A stretch of 64,000 nt of DNA from Sphingobacterium corticibacter (GCF_003076635.1 NZ_QDKG01000001.1:186001-250000), one strand, 5' to 3'. Shown: positions 38,134 to 49,590, counted from the stretch's first letter. The notes: generated by a model not told the origin, from the letters alone. Made by a program: numbers and translations.

Positions 38134-38598
38134 TTATTTAATTAATCTTTTCTGTGCGGTGGCGTAGCCAAAATGCAGGTTGTCATGCCCTGCCGTGGTC
38201 ATGATGACTTCTTCGATCTTGTGTAGCGTGGATTTGTAGGTGCTGGTCTCAAAGGGTTGAAAACCGACAAAAATATCGGTTTCGTAATCCAAATGGATCG
38301 CATTTATCGTATCTACGGCTAGTTTCTTCAAAGCATCGACTTCGGCCTGTTCTACAAAATATGTCGGTTTGGTTCCTTTGGCATAAGCGGACAAATATTG
38401 GATCTGACTCGTGTCTGGGCGAACGCCTGAACGGGCGTAGCACAAACCTTGGGTAGAGACCACGATATGACCAAAATTCCAGATAATATTGTTGTTAAAT
38501 CCTGCCGGAATTTCATTGAGTTGCTCCAGCGTCAGCGTATCTAACAGTTCTATAAATGCCCGTCGTGTATCACGGATAAATTGGAATACTTCCTTCAT
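38134..38598 (-). CDS. DinB-family (DinB_2) protein in the ilv operon
   Basis: 154 residues. A DinB/YfiT four-helix-bundle fold is suggested by the metal-binding triad His44 (NFGHIV), His138 and His142 (HDNLH). Members are often thiol-dependent transferases, hydrolases or of unknown function. It is packed tightly between ilvN (13 bp) and ilvC (37 bp), so it is co-expressed with branched-chain synthesis, but no role in that pathway is established. Confidence 0.85.
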   Translation of the reverse strand: MKEVFQFIRDTRRAFIELLDTLTLEQLNEIPAGFNNNIIWNFGHIVVSTQGLCYARSGVRPDTSQIQYLSAYAKGTKPTYFVEQAEVDALKKLAVDTINAIHLDYETDIFVGFQPFETSTYKSTLHKIEEVIMTTAGHDNLHFGYATAQKRLIK

Positions 38599-38611
38599 GT
38601 CTGCGGTATGA

Positions 38612-39202
38612 TTACATCGTGAAAACCTCGTCCTGCTGATCTAGGAATTCATTTTCCACGACATCAGGGGATGGTTCTTGTTGTTCAAACTCTTTCAGTT
38701 TCTGATGGAAACCAGCGCTTTCTTTGATAATCGCAATGCGAGCACCACGCACAAACTCAATCAAATTGTATTTGGTGAGTTCGGCTGTCAAGCGGTCGAT
38801 TTCTTCGCGATGACCAGCCGTCTCGAAGACGATATAGTCATTACGAATCACGACTGCACTAGCACCGTACTGGCGCAACAAGCGCTCAACGTATGCCTTC
38901 TCAGCGATCACGTCAGCCGGTACTTTATACAAAGCTTGCTCTTGCCACACCAACTCATCATTGGTGTTGTAATAAGCTTTTAATACTTCGACCTGCTTCT
39001 CGATCTGCCGACATAATTTGCGTACGACCTCTTCGCTTTCGCTAATAACGATCGTAAAACGGTGTATGCCTTCTACTTCGGAAGGAGAGGTGTTCAGACT
39101 TTCGATATTGATCTTGCGTCGAGAGAAGATCGTGGATATACGCCCGATCATTCCAATGGAATTCTCGGTGTACAGGGTGATGGTATATTCTTGCTTTTCC
39201 AT
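38612..39202 (-). CDS. ilvN: Acetolactate synthase small (regulatory) subunit
   Basis: 196 residues. An ACT domain at about 6-80 (YTITLYTENSIGMIGRIS, then IESLNTSPSEVEGIHRFTI) should bind valine and control IlvB. A C-terminal IlvH-like extension runs to about 175, followed by an acidic tail. It follows ilvB after 76 bp of purine-rich sequence with no visible gene. Confidence 0.95.
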   Translation of the reverse strand: MEKQEYTITLYTENSIGMIGRISTIFSRRKINIESLNTSPSEVEGIHRFTIVISESEEVVRKLCRQIEKQVEVLKAYYNTNDELVWQEQALYKVPADVIAEKAYVERLLRQYGASAVVIRNDYIVFETAGHREEIDRLTAELTKYNLIEFVRGARIAIIKESAGFHQKLKEFEQQEPSPDVVENEFLDQQDEVFTM

Positions 39203-39278
39203 TTTGTGTTATTTAAGAAGGGAGAAGTTAGAAGTAAGAAAGTGGATCTCATCTCTCACATCGCGCTTCGCAATTCTA

Positions 39279-41015
39279 CTATTTCAACCTTATTTCTGAA
39301 ACTGAAGTTCCTTGAGCAACCATTGGGAACACATTGTTCTCTTTGCCCACCATGACTTCTAGTAAGTAAGCGCCATCGTGATCCAACATCGTTTTCAGTG
39401 CTGTTTTAAGATCTTTACGTTCTGAAATCTTATTACCATCGATATAGTATCCTTTGGCTACCGCTACAAAATCTGGGCTGGTAATGTCTACGAAAGAGTA
39501 GCGTTTCTGATGGAAAAGTTGCTGCCATTGGCGTACCATACCCAGAAACTCATTGTTCAGGATCAAGATCTTCACTTTTGCGCCAAATTGCATGATGGTG
39601 CCTAATTCCTGAATCGTCATCTGAATACCGCCGTCGCCGATAATCGCAACTACATCGCGATGTGGTGCTCCATACCAGGCACCAATAGCAGCTGGTAAAC
39701 CAAAGCCCATCGTGCCTAATCCCCCCGAAGTGACATTGGATCTGCTCGAGTTAAACTTGGCATAACGGCAAGTCACCATTTGATGCTGGCCAACATCGGT
39801 TACGATGATTGCGTCACCATTGGTCAACTCATTTAAGGTTTTGAGTACTTCTCCCATCGTCATGATGTCTGTCGTTGGGTTCAGCTCATCTTGGATTACC
39901 TCTTTGATTTCTTCCTTTTCCAGTTCGCGGAATTCGGCTACCCAAGCGCTATGATCATTTTGTTGTAGCAAAGCGGTAAGTGCAGGAAGCGTTTCTTTGC
40001 AATCTCCCCATACAGGTACTGCTGTTTTGACGTTTTTATCAATCTCGGCTGGGTCAATGTCCAAGTGTACGATCTTCGCTTGCTTCGCGTATTTGTCTAA
40101 TCGGCCAGTTACGCGGTCATCGAAACGCATACCAATTGCAATCAGCACATCGCATTCGTTCGTCATGACATTGGGCGCATAATTACCATGCATACCCAAC
40201 ATGCCCACATTAAGCGGATGTTCGGTTTCCAATGCGCTTAATCCCATCACAGTCCAAGCGGCTGGGAAACCACCTTTTTCGATGAAGGCTTTGAATTCCG
40301 CTTCCGCTTTACCTAAAATAACACCTTGTCCAAACAGTACAAATGGTTTTTTCGCTTGGTTGATAACCTCGGCAGCTTGTGTGATGTATTCATTACGAAC
40401 TACTGGCTTTGGTCGATAGCTACGAATATGATTACATTTACTATAACCCAAAAAGTCAAACAACTGAAGTTGCGCATTCTTGGTGATATCGACCAAGACT
40501 GGTCCTGGACGGCCTGTTCTGGCAATATAAAATGCTTTGGCCATGACTTCTGGAATCTCATTCGCATCGGTTACTTGGTAATTCCATTTCGTTACCGGTG
40601 TCGTAATGTTGATCACATCTGTTTCTTGAAAAGCGTCGGTGCCTAATAACGCCGCAAAGACTTGTCCAGTCACACAGACAATTGGATTGCTATCGATCAT
40701 GGCATCTGCCAAGCCTGTGACCAGATTGGTCGCACCCGGTCCGCTGGTTGCGAATGCCACGCCCACTTTCCCAGAAGTACGTGCATAACCTTGTGCTGCA
40801 TGTATGCCACCTTGTTCATGGCGGACGAGAATATGTTTTAATTTCTCATTGTAATCATACAAGGCATCGTAGATCGGCATAATCGCGCCACCCGGATAAC
40901 CGAAAATGGTATCTACGCCTTCTTGAAGCAAAGCTTCTAAGACAGCTTGCGAACCACTCAGTTGGGTCGTCGTTACCGTTTCTTTTTCTAACTGCGTTTT
41001 TTCTAATGTGCTCAT
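39279..41015 (-). CDS. ilvB: Acetolactate synthase large (catalytic) subunit
   Basis: 578 residues, full length. Thiamine-diphosphate motif GDGGIQMTIQELG through LILNNE in the C-terminal third, and the N-terminal GYPGGAIMPIYD with a catalytic Glu in HEQGGIHAAQG. It uses two pyruvates, or pyruvate plus 2-oxobutanoate, to start valine/leucine or isoleucine synthesis. It lies 33 bp after ilvD. Confidence 0.97.
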   Translation of the reverse strand: MSTLEKTQLEKETVTTTQLSGSQAVLEALLQEGVDTIFGYPGGAIMPIYDALYDYNEKLKHILVRHEQGGIHAAQGYARTSGKVGVAFATSGPGATNLVTGLADAMIDSNPIVCVTGQVFAALLGTDAFQETDVINITTPVTKWNYQVTDANEIPEVMAKAFYIARTGRPGPVLVDITKNAQLQLFDFLGYSKCNHIRSYRPKPVVRNEYITQAAEVINQAKKPFVLFGQGVILGKAEAEFKAFIEKGGFPAAWTVMGLSALETEHPLNVGMLGMHGNYAPNVMTNECDVLIAIGMRFDDRVTGRLDKYAKQAKIVHLDIDPAEIDKNVKTAVPVWGDCKETLPALTALLQQNDHSAWVAEFRELEKEEIKEVIQDELNPTTDIMTMGEVLKTLNELTNGDAIIVTDVGQHQMVTCRYAKFNSSRSNVTSGGLGTMGFGLPAAIGAWYGAPHRDVVAIIGDGGIQMTIQELGTIMQFGAKVKILILNNEFLGMVRQWQQLFHQKRYSFVDITSPDFVAVAKGYYIDGNKISERKDLKTALKTMLDHDGAYLLEVMVGKENNVFPMVAQGTSVSEIRLK

Positions 41016-41048
41016 GATATATTCCGCGTAAAGGGTGATTCGACGTGC

Positions 41049-42749
41049 TTAAAGATCTGTTACACAGCCTTCGGAAGCGTCGGCCACCGTCTTTGCATAT
41101 TTATATAATACTCCCTTGGATACTTTTAATGCTGGCTGTTGCCATCTGGCACGACGAGCAGCTATTTCCTCGTCCGATAAGGATACATTGATGGTGTTAT
41201 TGACAGCATCAATTACAATGTGGTCATTGTCTTCGATCAAACCGATCAATCCACCGGCATAGGATTCTGGTGTAATGTGTCCCACCACAAAACCGTGTGT
41301 ACCGCCAGAGAAGCGACCATCTGTAATCAAAGCCACTGATTTACCCAAACCTGCACCAATAATGGCAGAAGTAGGCTTCAACATTTCTGGCATGCCTGGT
41401 GCTCCTTTTGGTCCTGCATTGGTAATCACGACTACATCACCTGGTTTCACGCGGCCAGAAGAGATACCTTGAATTAGGTTTTGCTCGCCATCGAAAACGC
41501 GTGCTGGTCCTTCAAAGCGTTCGCCTTCTTTACCCGATATTTTGGCTACGGAGCCTTTTTCGGCAATATTTCCGTACAAGATTTGTAAGTGACCCGTTGC
41601 CTTGATTGGATCAGATAATGGGCGGATAATCGGTTGGTTGTAATCGATGATCGACTTCACATCGGCTAAGTTTTCCGCTACCGTTTTACCAGTTACGGTA
41701 AGGCAATCACCATGGATTAATCCTTCGTCCAATAAGTAACGCATCACGGCTGGCGTACCGCCATATTGATGCAAATCTTGCATCAAATATTTCCCACTCG
41801 GTTTGAAATCTGCCAACACAGGTGTTTCATTACTCATGCGTTGGAAGTCATCTTGCGTAATATCGACACCGATGGCTTTACCGATCGCAATGAAGTGCAA
41901 TACCGCATTGGTACTACCACCCAATATGATGATGCTACGTATGGCATTTTCAAATGCTTTGCGCGTCATGATATCGGAAGGCTTAATGTCTTTTTCTAGT
42001 AGAATACGGATGTATTTTCCAGCTTCCAGACATTCTTGTTTTTTCTCTTCACTCACTGCAGGGTTGGAAGCAGAGTAGGGAAGGCTCATTCCCAATGCCT
42101 CAATAGCAGAAGCCATCGTATTGGCGGTATACATACCACCGCAAGCGCCAGCGCCTGGACAGGTGTGTTTGATAACGCCTTCGTAATCTTCGTCCGAAAT
42201 GTTGCCGCAGATTTTCTGACCTAAGGCTTCAAATGCAGATACAATATTCAGTTCCTCACCTTTATAATGGCCGGGAGCAATCGTGCCACCATACACCATC
42301 AATGAAGGACGATCCAGTCTTGCCATCGCCATAATAGCGCCGGGCATGTTTTTATCACAACCTGGAATAGCAATCACACCATCATAATATTGTCCACCAC
42401 AAATGGTTTCAATACTGTCTGCGATCACATCACGGCTTACTAAAGAGTAGCGCATGCCGTCAGTTCCGTTACTCATACCATCGCTGACACCAATCGTATT
42501 GAATATTAATCCAACTAAATCTTCGGACCAAACGCCTTTCTTAACCTCTTTCGCAAGGTCGTTCAAGTGCATGTTACAGGTGTTGCCATCATATCCCATG
42601 CTGGCAATACCGACTTGTGCCTTCGCCATATCCTGATCGGTCAATCCAATCCCATAAAGCATGGCTTTAGCGGCTGGTTGTGTGGCGTCTTGTGTAAAGA
42701 TGCGGCTATATCTGTTTAACGTGTTTTCGTTGTCAGATGATGACTTCAT
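41049..42749 (-). CDS. ilvD: Dihydroxy-acid dehydratase
   Basis: 566 residues, full length. Fe-S and metal-site segments are [10 protein letters not shown] near 130 and [16 protein letters not shown] near 200. It dehydrates dihydroxy acids to the keto acids of valine and isoleucine. Its start overlaps the ilvE stop by 17 bp, so the two are translationally coupled. Confidence 0.97.
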   Translation of the reverse strand: MKSSSDNENTLNRYSRIFTQDATQPAAKAMLYGIGLTDQDMAKAQVGIASMGYDGNTCNMHLNDLAKEVKKGVWSEDLVGLIFNTIGVSDGMSNGTDGMRYSLVSRDVIADSIETICGGQYYDGVIAIPGCDKNMPGAIMAMARLDRPSLMVYGGTIAPGHYKGEELNIVSAFEALGQKICGNISDEDYEGVIKHTCPGAGACGGMYTANTMASAIEALGMSLPYSASNPAVSEEKKQECLEAGKYIRILLEKDIKPSDIMTRKAFENAIRSIIILGGSTNAVLHFIAIGKAIGVDITQDDFQRMSNETPVLADFKPSGKYLMQDLHQYGGTPAVMRYLLDEGLIHGDCLTVTGKTVAENLADVKSIIDYNQPIIRPLSDPIKATGHLQILYGNIAEKGSVAKISGKEGERFEGPARVFDGEQNLIQGISSGRVKPGDVVVITNAGPKGAPGMPEMLKPTSAIIGAGLGKSVALITDGRFSGGTHGFVVGHITPESYAGGLIGLIEDNDHIVIDAVNNTINVSLSDEEIAARRARWQQPALKVSKGVLYKYAKTVADASEGCVTDL

Positions 42750-43623
42750 AATTCTCTTGCTCTAATACTAATTTTTTGTACGTACGTTGTATGGACGAAC
42801 CTATCGTGTGTTCCCAATCTTCAGGATAGGTCGTTTCGTCAATTTGTTTAATCCCAATAATACCTGCTGCGGTGCCACATAAGAAGGCGCTATCTGCGGT
42901 ATACACATCTTCGACAGTCAGTCGTTTTTCGACCACCTCAAAGTTTAGACCTTTGCAGATGTCCATCACCGTCTGCCGCGTAATCCCCGGAAATACGTTT
43001 TCCATCGGCGGGGTATATAATTTGTAATCTTTTTCTATAAAGAGGTTTTCGCTGGATGCCTGAGCTACAAAGCCATCTTGATCGAGCATTAGCGCTTCGT
43101 CAAAGCCTTTGCGAATGGCATCACTCGTAGCACGAATCGCATTGATATACTGACCCGAAATCTTAGCATCGATCTGGAAAGATTTTGGATGCGGTCTACG
43201 AATATCGGAAAGACAAACTTTGAGCAAATTCTGACCTAAGAATGGACCCCATTCCCAAGCGGCAATCACAATGCTGGAGTTGGCTGCAGATGTCAGATGC
43301 ATATTTGATCCCGAAAAGACCAAAGGACGAATGTATGCAGCACGCATGTTGTTTTTTGCCAACAACTCATACGTCTGCTCAATCAGTTCGCGTGTAGACC
43401 AAGGAAAAGGTAAATTAATCGCTTCGCAAGAGGTGCGTAGGCGATCAAAGTGAGCTTCCGCTTTAAATAGACGAACACCATTGTGTGTGCTGTACGCACG
43501 CAGTCCTTCGAAAGCACCATAACCATAGTGCAAGGCTTGCCCGAAGAAGTCAGTGCCTGCTTCGTTGGCCTTTACAAATTCGCCATCTAGAAAAATGTAC
43601 GTGTCTTGATTATAATACTGCAT
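42733..43623 (-). CDS. ilvE: Branched-chain amino acid aminotransferase
   Basis: 296 residues. PLP Lys154 in [28 protein letters not shown] at about 27-44, and SSENLFI near 195 identify a fold-type IV branched-chain transaminase. It catalyses the last step to Val, Ile and Leu. First gene of the operon, 67 nt downstream of a candidate start site. Confidence 0.95.
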   Translation of the reverse strand: MQYYNQDTYIFLDGEFVKANEAGTDFFGQALHYGYGAFEGLRAYSTHNGVRLFKAEAHFDRLRTSCEAINLPFPWSTRELIEQTYELLAKNNMRAAYIRPLVFSGSNMHLTSAANSSIVIAAWEWGPFLGQNLLKVCLSDIRRPHPKSFQIDAKISGQYINAIRATSDAIRKGFDEALMLDQDGFVAQASSENLFIEKDYKLYTPPMENVFPGITRQTVMDICKGLNFEVVEKRLTVEDVYTADSAFLCGTAAGIIGIKQIDETTYPEDWEHTIGSSIQRTYKKLVLEQENYEVII

Positions 43624-43695
43624 AGCTTTCCCGATTTTGTTTTCCTCTGTCTGGTATCATCACAACGGAGAGACAGGTCTTCTCTTTTTGTTTCT

Positions 43696-43726
43696 GTAAG
43701 ATAAAGCGAATCCGTTTTTAAAGCAA
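43696..43726 (-). promoter_or_regulatory. Candidate promoter of the ilv-leu operon
   Basis: On the minus strand a TTG (43726-43724) lies 20 bp before TATCTTAC (43703-43696), a partial match to TAnnTTTG. The leader would be about 67 nt. No leader peptide rich in Ile, Val or Leu codons is visible in it. Confidence 0.4.
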
Positions 43727-43937
43727 TAGCGCGTATTTAAATTTTAAAAAAGTTTTTTATTCTGAATTTCAGGATTAAAAGTTTTTTTATTCTGCGATAT
43801 GGCTAATTTTTTAAATTATAATTTGGATTAAGGTAGACTAATATTAAAATGAGTCTACCCTTGCGGAATTCAAATATTTTGCTAGACTGCCAATTTTCTG
43901 CCTAAAATGAGAGATTTGACGATCTAGGTTATAAAAA
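43727..43937. repeat. AT-rich region upstream of ilvE with a short direct repeat and a hairpin
   Basis: A 15-16 nt direct repeat (aagtttttttattctg-like) sits at 43750-43764 and 43779-43794, 29 nt apart, just upstream of the promoter candidate. Further on, arms 43832-43839 and 43852-43859 (ggtagact / agtctacc) form an 8-bp hairpin. No gene is seen. Confidence 0.4.
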
Positions 43938-43970
43938 AAGCCTCTTAAAACATATTGTTTTAAGAGGCTT
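43938..43970 (-). terminator. Terminator of atpDC
   Basis: Perfect 15-bp stem, 43938-43952 with 43956-43970 (aagcctcttaaaaca / tgttttaagaggctt), loop tat, followed by U's on the minus strand. It is 29 bp past the atpC stop. Confidence 0.9.
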
Positions 43971-43998
43971 ATCTCTTTAGGGATTTTGTAGAAGTATA

Positions 43999-44241
43999 CT
44001 AACGTATTCCTTCGGCCAAGACCGTAATAACATTGTCTTTGGCTTCTACGACGCCACCTTTGATTTGGAATACTTCTTCCGACGTACCCGTATTAATGAT
44101 TACTTTACCATCTTCCAATGTAGATACGATAGCAGCGTGATCTTTCAAAATCTGAAAAGAACCAGCACTACCAGGTACGGTAACGGCTGTTACATCGCCT
44201 TCGTATGCTAACTTATCGGGAGTTATGATTGTTAATTTCAT
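43999..44241 (-). CDS. atpC: F1Fo ATP synthase epsilon subunit, short form
   Basis: 80 residues. ITPDKLAYEGDVTAVTVPGSAGSFQIL is the N-terminal beta-barrel domain of epsilon. The C-terminal helical hairpin present in E. coli (about 139 residues) is absent, so the usual inhibitory mechanism cannot work. It is 1 bp after atpD. The rest of the synthase genes must be elsewhere, a common split in Bacteroidota. Confidence 0.93.
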   Translation of the reverse strand: MKLTIITPDKLAYEGDVTAVTVPGSAGSFQILKDHAAIVSTLEDGKVIINTGTSEEVFQIKGGVVEAKDNVITVLAEGIR

Positions 44242-44242
44242 A

Positions 44243-45769
<1,527 letters not shown>

Positions 45770-45812
45770 TCATTCATATACAGCCACTTCTGTTGTGGTG
45801 TATTTTGGTTTG

Positions 45813-45842
45813 CAAAAATAGCTTTTATCCGTTGAAAACCAA
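45813..45842 (-). promoter_or_regulatory. Promoter of atpDC
   Basis: On the minus strand TTG (45842-45840, within TTTTG) is 19 bp before TATTTTTG (45820-45813). Both boxes and the spacing match the Bacteroidota consensus, the clearest promoter in the window. Confidence 0.7.
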
Positions 45843-45910
45843 AACATAAAAAAAGAAAATAGTATAGAACGACTAGTATGCTAAAAATCGCTAATACAGT
45901 GGCTGTTATG

Positions 45911-46282
45911 CTAGGATGTGCATGCAAAGCCAGCCCATATGGCCAGAAGACTGATCAACACGCTGCTGAGCACATAAATAATCGCGGTAAGTATCTGTCC
46001 CGACTGCAGCAAAGCCAGATTTTCTGCCGTAAAAGCGGAAAAAGTCGTAAATCCACCGCAAAAACCGGTCATCAAAAATAGACGCCACTCTGGAGCATGA
46101 ACTGTATGCTGATTGAATAGTGATAAGATGAGTCCCGCCAAAAAGGAACCAATCACGTTGACTGCAAATGTTCCCCAAGGAAAAGGAGTCGAAAGATAGC
46201 GGCTGATGCCATTGGAAATAAGAAAGCGGAGGATGCTACCTGCACCTCCGCCTATTCCGATAAGTAGCATGGTACGCCACAT
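45911..46282 (-). CDS. crcB: Fluoride ion channel FluC/CrcB
   Basis: 123 residues with four membrane helices. GGGAGSILRF at 11-20, WGTFAVNVIGSF with Asn42, and GFCGGFTTFSAF at 73-84 are the pore and Phe-box motifs. It exports fluoride as a dual-topology dimer; a single gene suffices. It begins 29 bp after an unknown membrane protein gene. No fluoride riboswitch was recognised upstream. Confidence 0.93.
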   Translation of the reverse strand: MWRTMLLIGIGGGAGSILRFLISNGISRYLSTPFPWGTFAVNVIGSFLAGLILSLFNQHTVHAPEWRLFLMTGFCGGFTTFSAFTAENLALLQSGQILTAIIYVLSSVLISLLAIWAGFACTS

Positions 46283-46311
46283 AATCTTTTTTTGATCTGC
46301 CTGGTAGCAGG

Positions 46312-46905
46312 TTAAGAATTTCGTTTCAATTGTTCATCGAGTAGTTGTCGTTTTAGCAATTGTTCTTTTTCCATCGATTTCTTTTTGAACGATTGCAATT
46401 CGTCTTGCAACTCATGTACAGTCTTCTGATGCTCTACGGTATCGATTTTCGATTTTTTGAAAGCAAAGAAACTGGCAATAAAAGCAATCGCAAAAACACA
46501 AATCAAGACCCAAACGATGGTATGATACGTGCTTTTCTGAAAATCGATGCCCAGAAAGGAGATGCTATCGGTGCGGTCACGCTCTACTCGCAGTTCGCCC
46601 TCTAATGTACTTACCGAATCACGCAAACTCTTTGCTGTTGCTATTGATGATGAGCTGGCTTCCGTTATTTTTGCTATTTCACCTTTCAAATGCTTGATGG
46701 TGTCGGCGGTATTTTTGCGAAGAATCTCCAGGTTGGTTTTTCGAATCAGTTTCGTGTCGGCATCCTGACTACGTGATAGCGTGTTGATAAAGTAAAACTG
46801 AGAATCAATAGCACCTTTTAATGCGTAAGGCAGCATAGGCCTATTCTGTCCAAATGAGAAAGAGATGCAAAAAAGAAGAGCTGTAGTAAGAAATGCTTTG
46901 AACAT
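46312..46905 (-). CDS. Unknown membrane protein with coiled-coil segments
   Basis: 197 residues, family not recognised. Signal-like hydrophobic segment 1-19 (ending SFGQ), a charged heptad-like stretch about 52-112, one transmembrane helix about 128-148, then a Lys/Glu/Gln-rich coiled coil from 155 to the end. With cleavage after residue 19 the first coil would face the periplasm and the second the cytoplasm. It lies upstream of crcB in the same direction (29 bp gap), but no functional link is known. Confidence 0.7.
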   Translation of the reverse strand: MFKAFLTTALLFCISFSFGQNRPMLPYALKGAIDSQFYFINTLSRSQDADTKLIRKTNLEILRKNTADTIKHLKGEIAKITEASSSSIATAKSLRDSVSTLEGELRVERDRTDSISFLGIDFQKSTYHTIVWVLICVFAIAFIASFFAFKKSKIDTVEHQKTVHELQDELQSFKKKSMEKEQLLKRQLLDEQLKRNS

Positions 46906-47007
46906 AATTCGATAAAACTTTTTGATGTTTATATGATGATTGACTCAATTTTAGTCATAATTATGAACATAAACAAGATTTCTATTCAGAAAGAGATCGC
47001 GATTTCT

Positions 47008-47015
47008 TAACTTTG
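47008..47015 (+). promoter_or_regulatory. Candidate -7 box for the CoA-transferase operon
   Basis: TAACTTTG matches TAnnTTTG exactly; no TTG at the usual distance. It overlaps a dyad, ttaactttgttaa. The leader would be about 25-30 nt. Further upstream, tgact (46941-46945) and agtca (46953-46957) form another short dyad between the divergent genes. Confidence 0.45.
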
Positions 47016-47047
47016 TTAAAGTTTTTAACCCCAGAATTATAAACTTT

Positions 47048-47764
47048 ATGATAGATAAAACGGTGTCTAATGCTCTTGAGGCAATACGTGATGTGCAGTC
47101 GGGTATGACCATCGCCGTCGGAGGTTTTGGTCTTTGCGGAATCCCAGAGAATTTAATTCAAGCGTTAATAGATCAGCAAATAAAAGATTTGACGTGCATT
47201 AGTAATAATGCGGGTGTGGACGACTTTGGTTTAGGCTTATTACTACAGCGTCGACAGATTAAAAAGATGATTGCGTCATACGTTGGCGAAAACGCGGAGT
47301 TCGAACGGCAGATGTTGAGTGGTGAACTGGAGGTAGAGTTAGTACCTCAAGGGACATTGGCGACACGGCTGATGGCGGGCGGATATGGAATGCCGGTCAT
47401 TTACACGCCGACAGGCGTAGGTACCGAAGTAGCCGAAGGTAAGGAAGTTCGCAAGTTTACCTTTCACGGAGTAGAAAAGGACTATTTGATGGAACATGCT
47501 TTCGAACCTGATTTTGCTTTGGTGAAGGCGTGGAAAGGAGATCGGATGGGCAACCTTGTTTTCCGCGGTACGGCAAATAATTTTAACCATGCCATGGCGA
47601 TGTGTGGTAAAGTCACGATAGCCGAGGTGGAAGAATTGGTCGAGCCGGGCGAATTAGATCCTAACTATATTCATACGCCAGGTATTTACGTGAGTCGTAT
47701 TTTTCAAGGCGAACGGTACGAAAAGCGAATAGAACAACGCACATACAGTACAAAAGAAAGTTAA
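47048..47764 (+). CDS. scoA: 3-oxoacid (succinyl-CoA:acetoacetate) CoA-transferase subunit A
   Basis: 238 residues. [15 protein letters not shown] at about 22-36 is the glycine-loop motif of class I CoA-transferase alpha subunits, and [16 protein letters not shown] follows. With subunit B it moves CoA from succinyl-CoA to acetoacetate. Subunit B is encoded downstream, but a thiolase gene lies between (4 bp after this stop). Confidence 0.93.
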   Translation: MIDKTVSNALEAIRDVQSGMTIAVGGFGLCGIPENLIQALIDQQIKDLTCISNNAGVDDFGLGLLLQRRQIKKMIASYVGENAEFERQMLSGELEVELVPQGTLATRLMAGGYGMPVIYTPTGVGTEVAEGKEVRKFTFHGVEKDYLMEHAFEPDFALVKAWKGDRMGNLVFRGTANNFNHAMAMCGKVTIAEVEELVEPGELDPNYIHTPGIYVSRIFQGERYEKRIEQRTYSTKES

Positions 47765-47768
47765 CAAC

Positions 47769-48959
47769 ATGCAAAACACAACAAAAAAAGTATTTATCGT
47801 TGCCGCCAAACGTACCCCAATCGGCGGTTTTGGCGGCGGATTAGCCTCAATTGTTGCAACCGAGTTGGGCGCAAAAGCAATTGATGCAGCACTACAGCAA
47901 AGCGGTGTGGCGGCAGATCAAGTGGATGAGATTTTGATGGGAAATGTATTGTCAGCAAATATCGGTCAAGCACCAGCAAGACAGGCTTCTCGCAAGGCTG
48001 GACTTCCCGATAATATACCAGCAACAACGATTAATAAAGTGTGTGCCAGCGGTATGAAAGCAGTTTCTATTGGCGTACAGCAAATCTTACTAGGTGATGC
48101 CGATATCGTTGTGGCTGGTGGAATGGAAAGTATGAGCCAAGTCCCATTCTACGATGCTTCGGCACGTTGGGGTGCCAAATATGGTCATCAGCAACTCATC
48201 GATGGCCTGCAAAGAGATGGGTTGACGGATGTCTATTCTGAGAAAGCGATGGGCAATTGCGGCGAATCCTGTGCGGCGAAATATGAATTTACAAGAGAAC
48301 AGCAGGATGAATATGCCATTTCATCCTACGAACGTAGTAAACAGGCCTGGGATAGTGGGAAGTTTGCTGCCGAGGTAGTCGAAGTAACTGTTGCCGGCCG
48401 TAAAGGAGATACGGTAGTTACCGAAGATGAAGAATTCCGACAAGTCAACATCGCCAAAATTCCACAACTACGACCATCTTTTAGTAAAGAAGGAACGATT
48501 ACAGCGGCCAATGCATCTACGTTGAGTGATGGTGCGGCAGCTTTGATCTTGGCTAGCGAAGAAAAGGTGAAAGAACTTGGGTTAAAACCCATCGCAGAGG
48601 TGATTGCTTATGCAGATGCCGAGCAAGATCCAGAATGGTTTACCACGACCCCGAGTATTGCTACGGAGAAGGTGCTTAAAAAAGCCGGATTGACGAAAGA
48701 GGATATTGATTACTTTGAGTTCAATGAAGCGTTCTCCGTAGTGGCGTTAGCCAATGCCAAAATCTTGGGATTAGCTACCGAAAAAATTAATGTATATGGT
48801 GGCGCTGTTGCGCTAGGGCATCCGCTCGGTTGTAGTGGTGCACGCATACTCGTGACTTTGAGTAGCGTATTAAAACAAGAAGGTGGCACGTATGGCTTAG
48901 CTGCCATATGCAATGGCGGCGGCGGTGCAAGTGCAATGATCATCAAAAAATACGAATGA
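47769..48959 (+). CDS. Acetyl-CoA C-acetyltransferase (thiolase)
   Basis: 396 residues. Catalytic Cys92 (KVCASGMKAV), His351 (GHPLGCSG) and Cys381 (AICNGGGGAS), with NEAFSVVALA near 330, mark a full-length acetoacetyl-CoA thiolase of the AtoB/PhaA type. It splits acetoacetyl-CoA into two acetyl-CoA after the CoA-transferase has activated acetoacetate. It is flanked by the two transferase subunit genes with 4 bp and 1 bp gaps, a tight operon for ketone-body or short-chain acid use. Confidence 0.95.
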   Translation: MQNTTKKVFIVAAKRTPIGGFGGGLASIVATELGAKAIDAALQQSGVAADQVDEILMGNVLSANIGQAPARQASRKAGLPDNIPATTINKVCASGMKAVSIGVQQILLGDADIVVAGGMESMSQVPFYDASARWGAKYGHQQLIDGLQRDGLTDVYSEKAMGNCGESCAAKYEFTREQQDEYAISSYERSKQAWDSGKFAAEVVEVTVAGRKGDTVVTEDEEFRQVNIAKIPQLRPSFSKEGTITAANASTLSDGAAALILASEEKVKELGLKPIAEVIAYADAEQDPEWFTTTPSIATEKVLKKAGLTKEDIDYFEFNEAFSVVALANAKILGLATEKINVYGGAVALGHPLGCSGARILVTLSSVLKQEGGTYGLAAICNGGGGASAMIIKKYE

Positions 48960-48960
48960 T

Positions 48961-49590
48961 ATGCTGGATAAATATGGAATTGCTAAACGCATTGCGCAAG
49001 AAGTCAAAGATGGCTATTACGTGAATTTAGGGATTGGCATACCGACCTTAGTAGCTAATTATATCCCGGACAACATCAACGTCGTGTTGCAAAGCGAGAA
49101 TGGATTACTTGGTATGGGCCCTTTCCCGTTGGAAGGAGAGGAGGATGCAGATTACATCAATGCCGGAAAGCAAACCATCACCACGTTGCCAGGTTCGGCT
49201 TTTTTTGACTCGGCCATGAGCTTTGGCATGATTCGCTCACGAAAAGTCGATTTGACCATTTTAGGAGCGATGGAAGTATCTGAAAATGGCGATATCGCCA
49301 ACTGGAAGATTCCAGGCAAAATGGTGAAAGGAATGGGCGGCGCCATGGATTTGGTAGCCAGTGCTCAAAATATCATCGTGGCCATGCAGCACGTGAATCG
49401 CCAAGGCGAATCCAAATTACTGCCATCTTGTGCGCTGCCACTAACGGGCTTGCGTTGCGTCAAGAAGATCGTGACTGAGTTAGGTGTATTTGATATCGTA
49501 CCCGAAGGTGGTTTCAAGATTGTCGAACTGCACGAAGGGGTCACGCTTGAGCAAGTGCGCAATAGTACCAAAGGAAAGTTGATTGAATAA
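48961..49590 (+). CDS. scoB: 3-oxoacid CoA-transferase subunit B
   Basis: 209 residues. The catalytic Glu46 sits in SENGLLGMGPF; NLGIGIPTLVANYIP precedes it. It forms the active enzyme with subunit A. It starts 1 bp after the thiolase stop. Confidence 0.94.
   Translation: MLDKYGIAKRIAQEVKDGYYVNLGIGIPTLVANYIPDNINVVLQSENGLLGMGPFPLEGEEDADYINAGKQTITTLPGSAFFDSAMSFGMIRSRKVDLTILGAMEVSENGDIANWKIPGKMVKGMGGAMDLVASAQNIIVAMQHVNRQGESKLLPSCALPLTGLRCVKKIVTELGVFDIVPEGGFKIVELHEGVTLEQVRNSTKGKLIE

Noticed and set aside
43624..43690. Leader peptide attenuator before ilvE
   Set aside because: The short frames there lack runs of Ile, Val or Leu codons and no U-tract hairpin follows.
46283..46311. Possible fluoride riboswitch before crcB
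   Set aside because: Only 29 bp separate it from the upstream gene and the small ctgc/gcag hairpin does not have the fluoride riboswitch layout.
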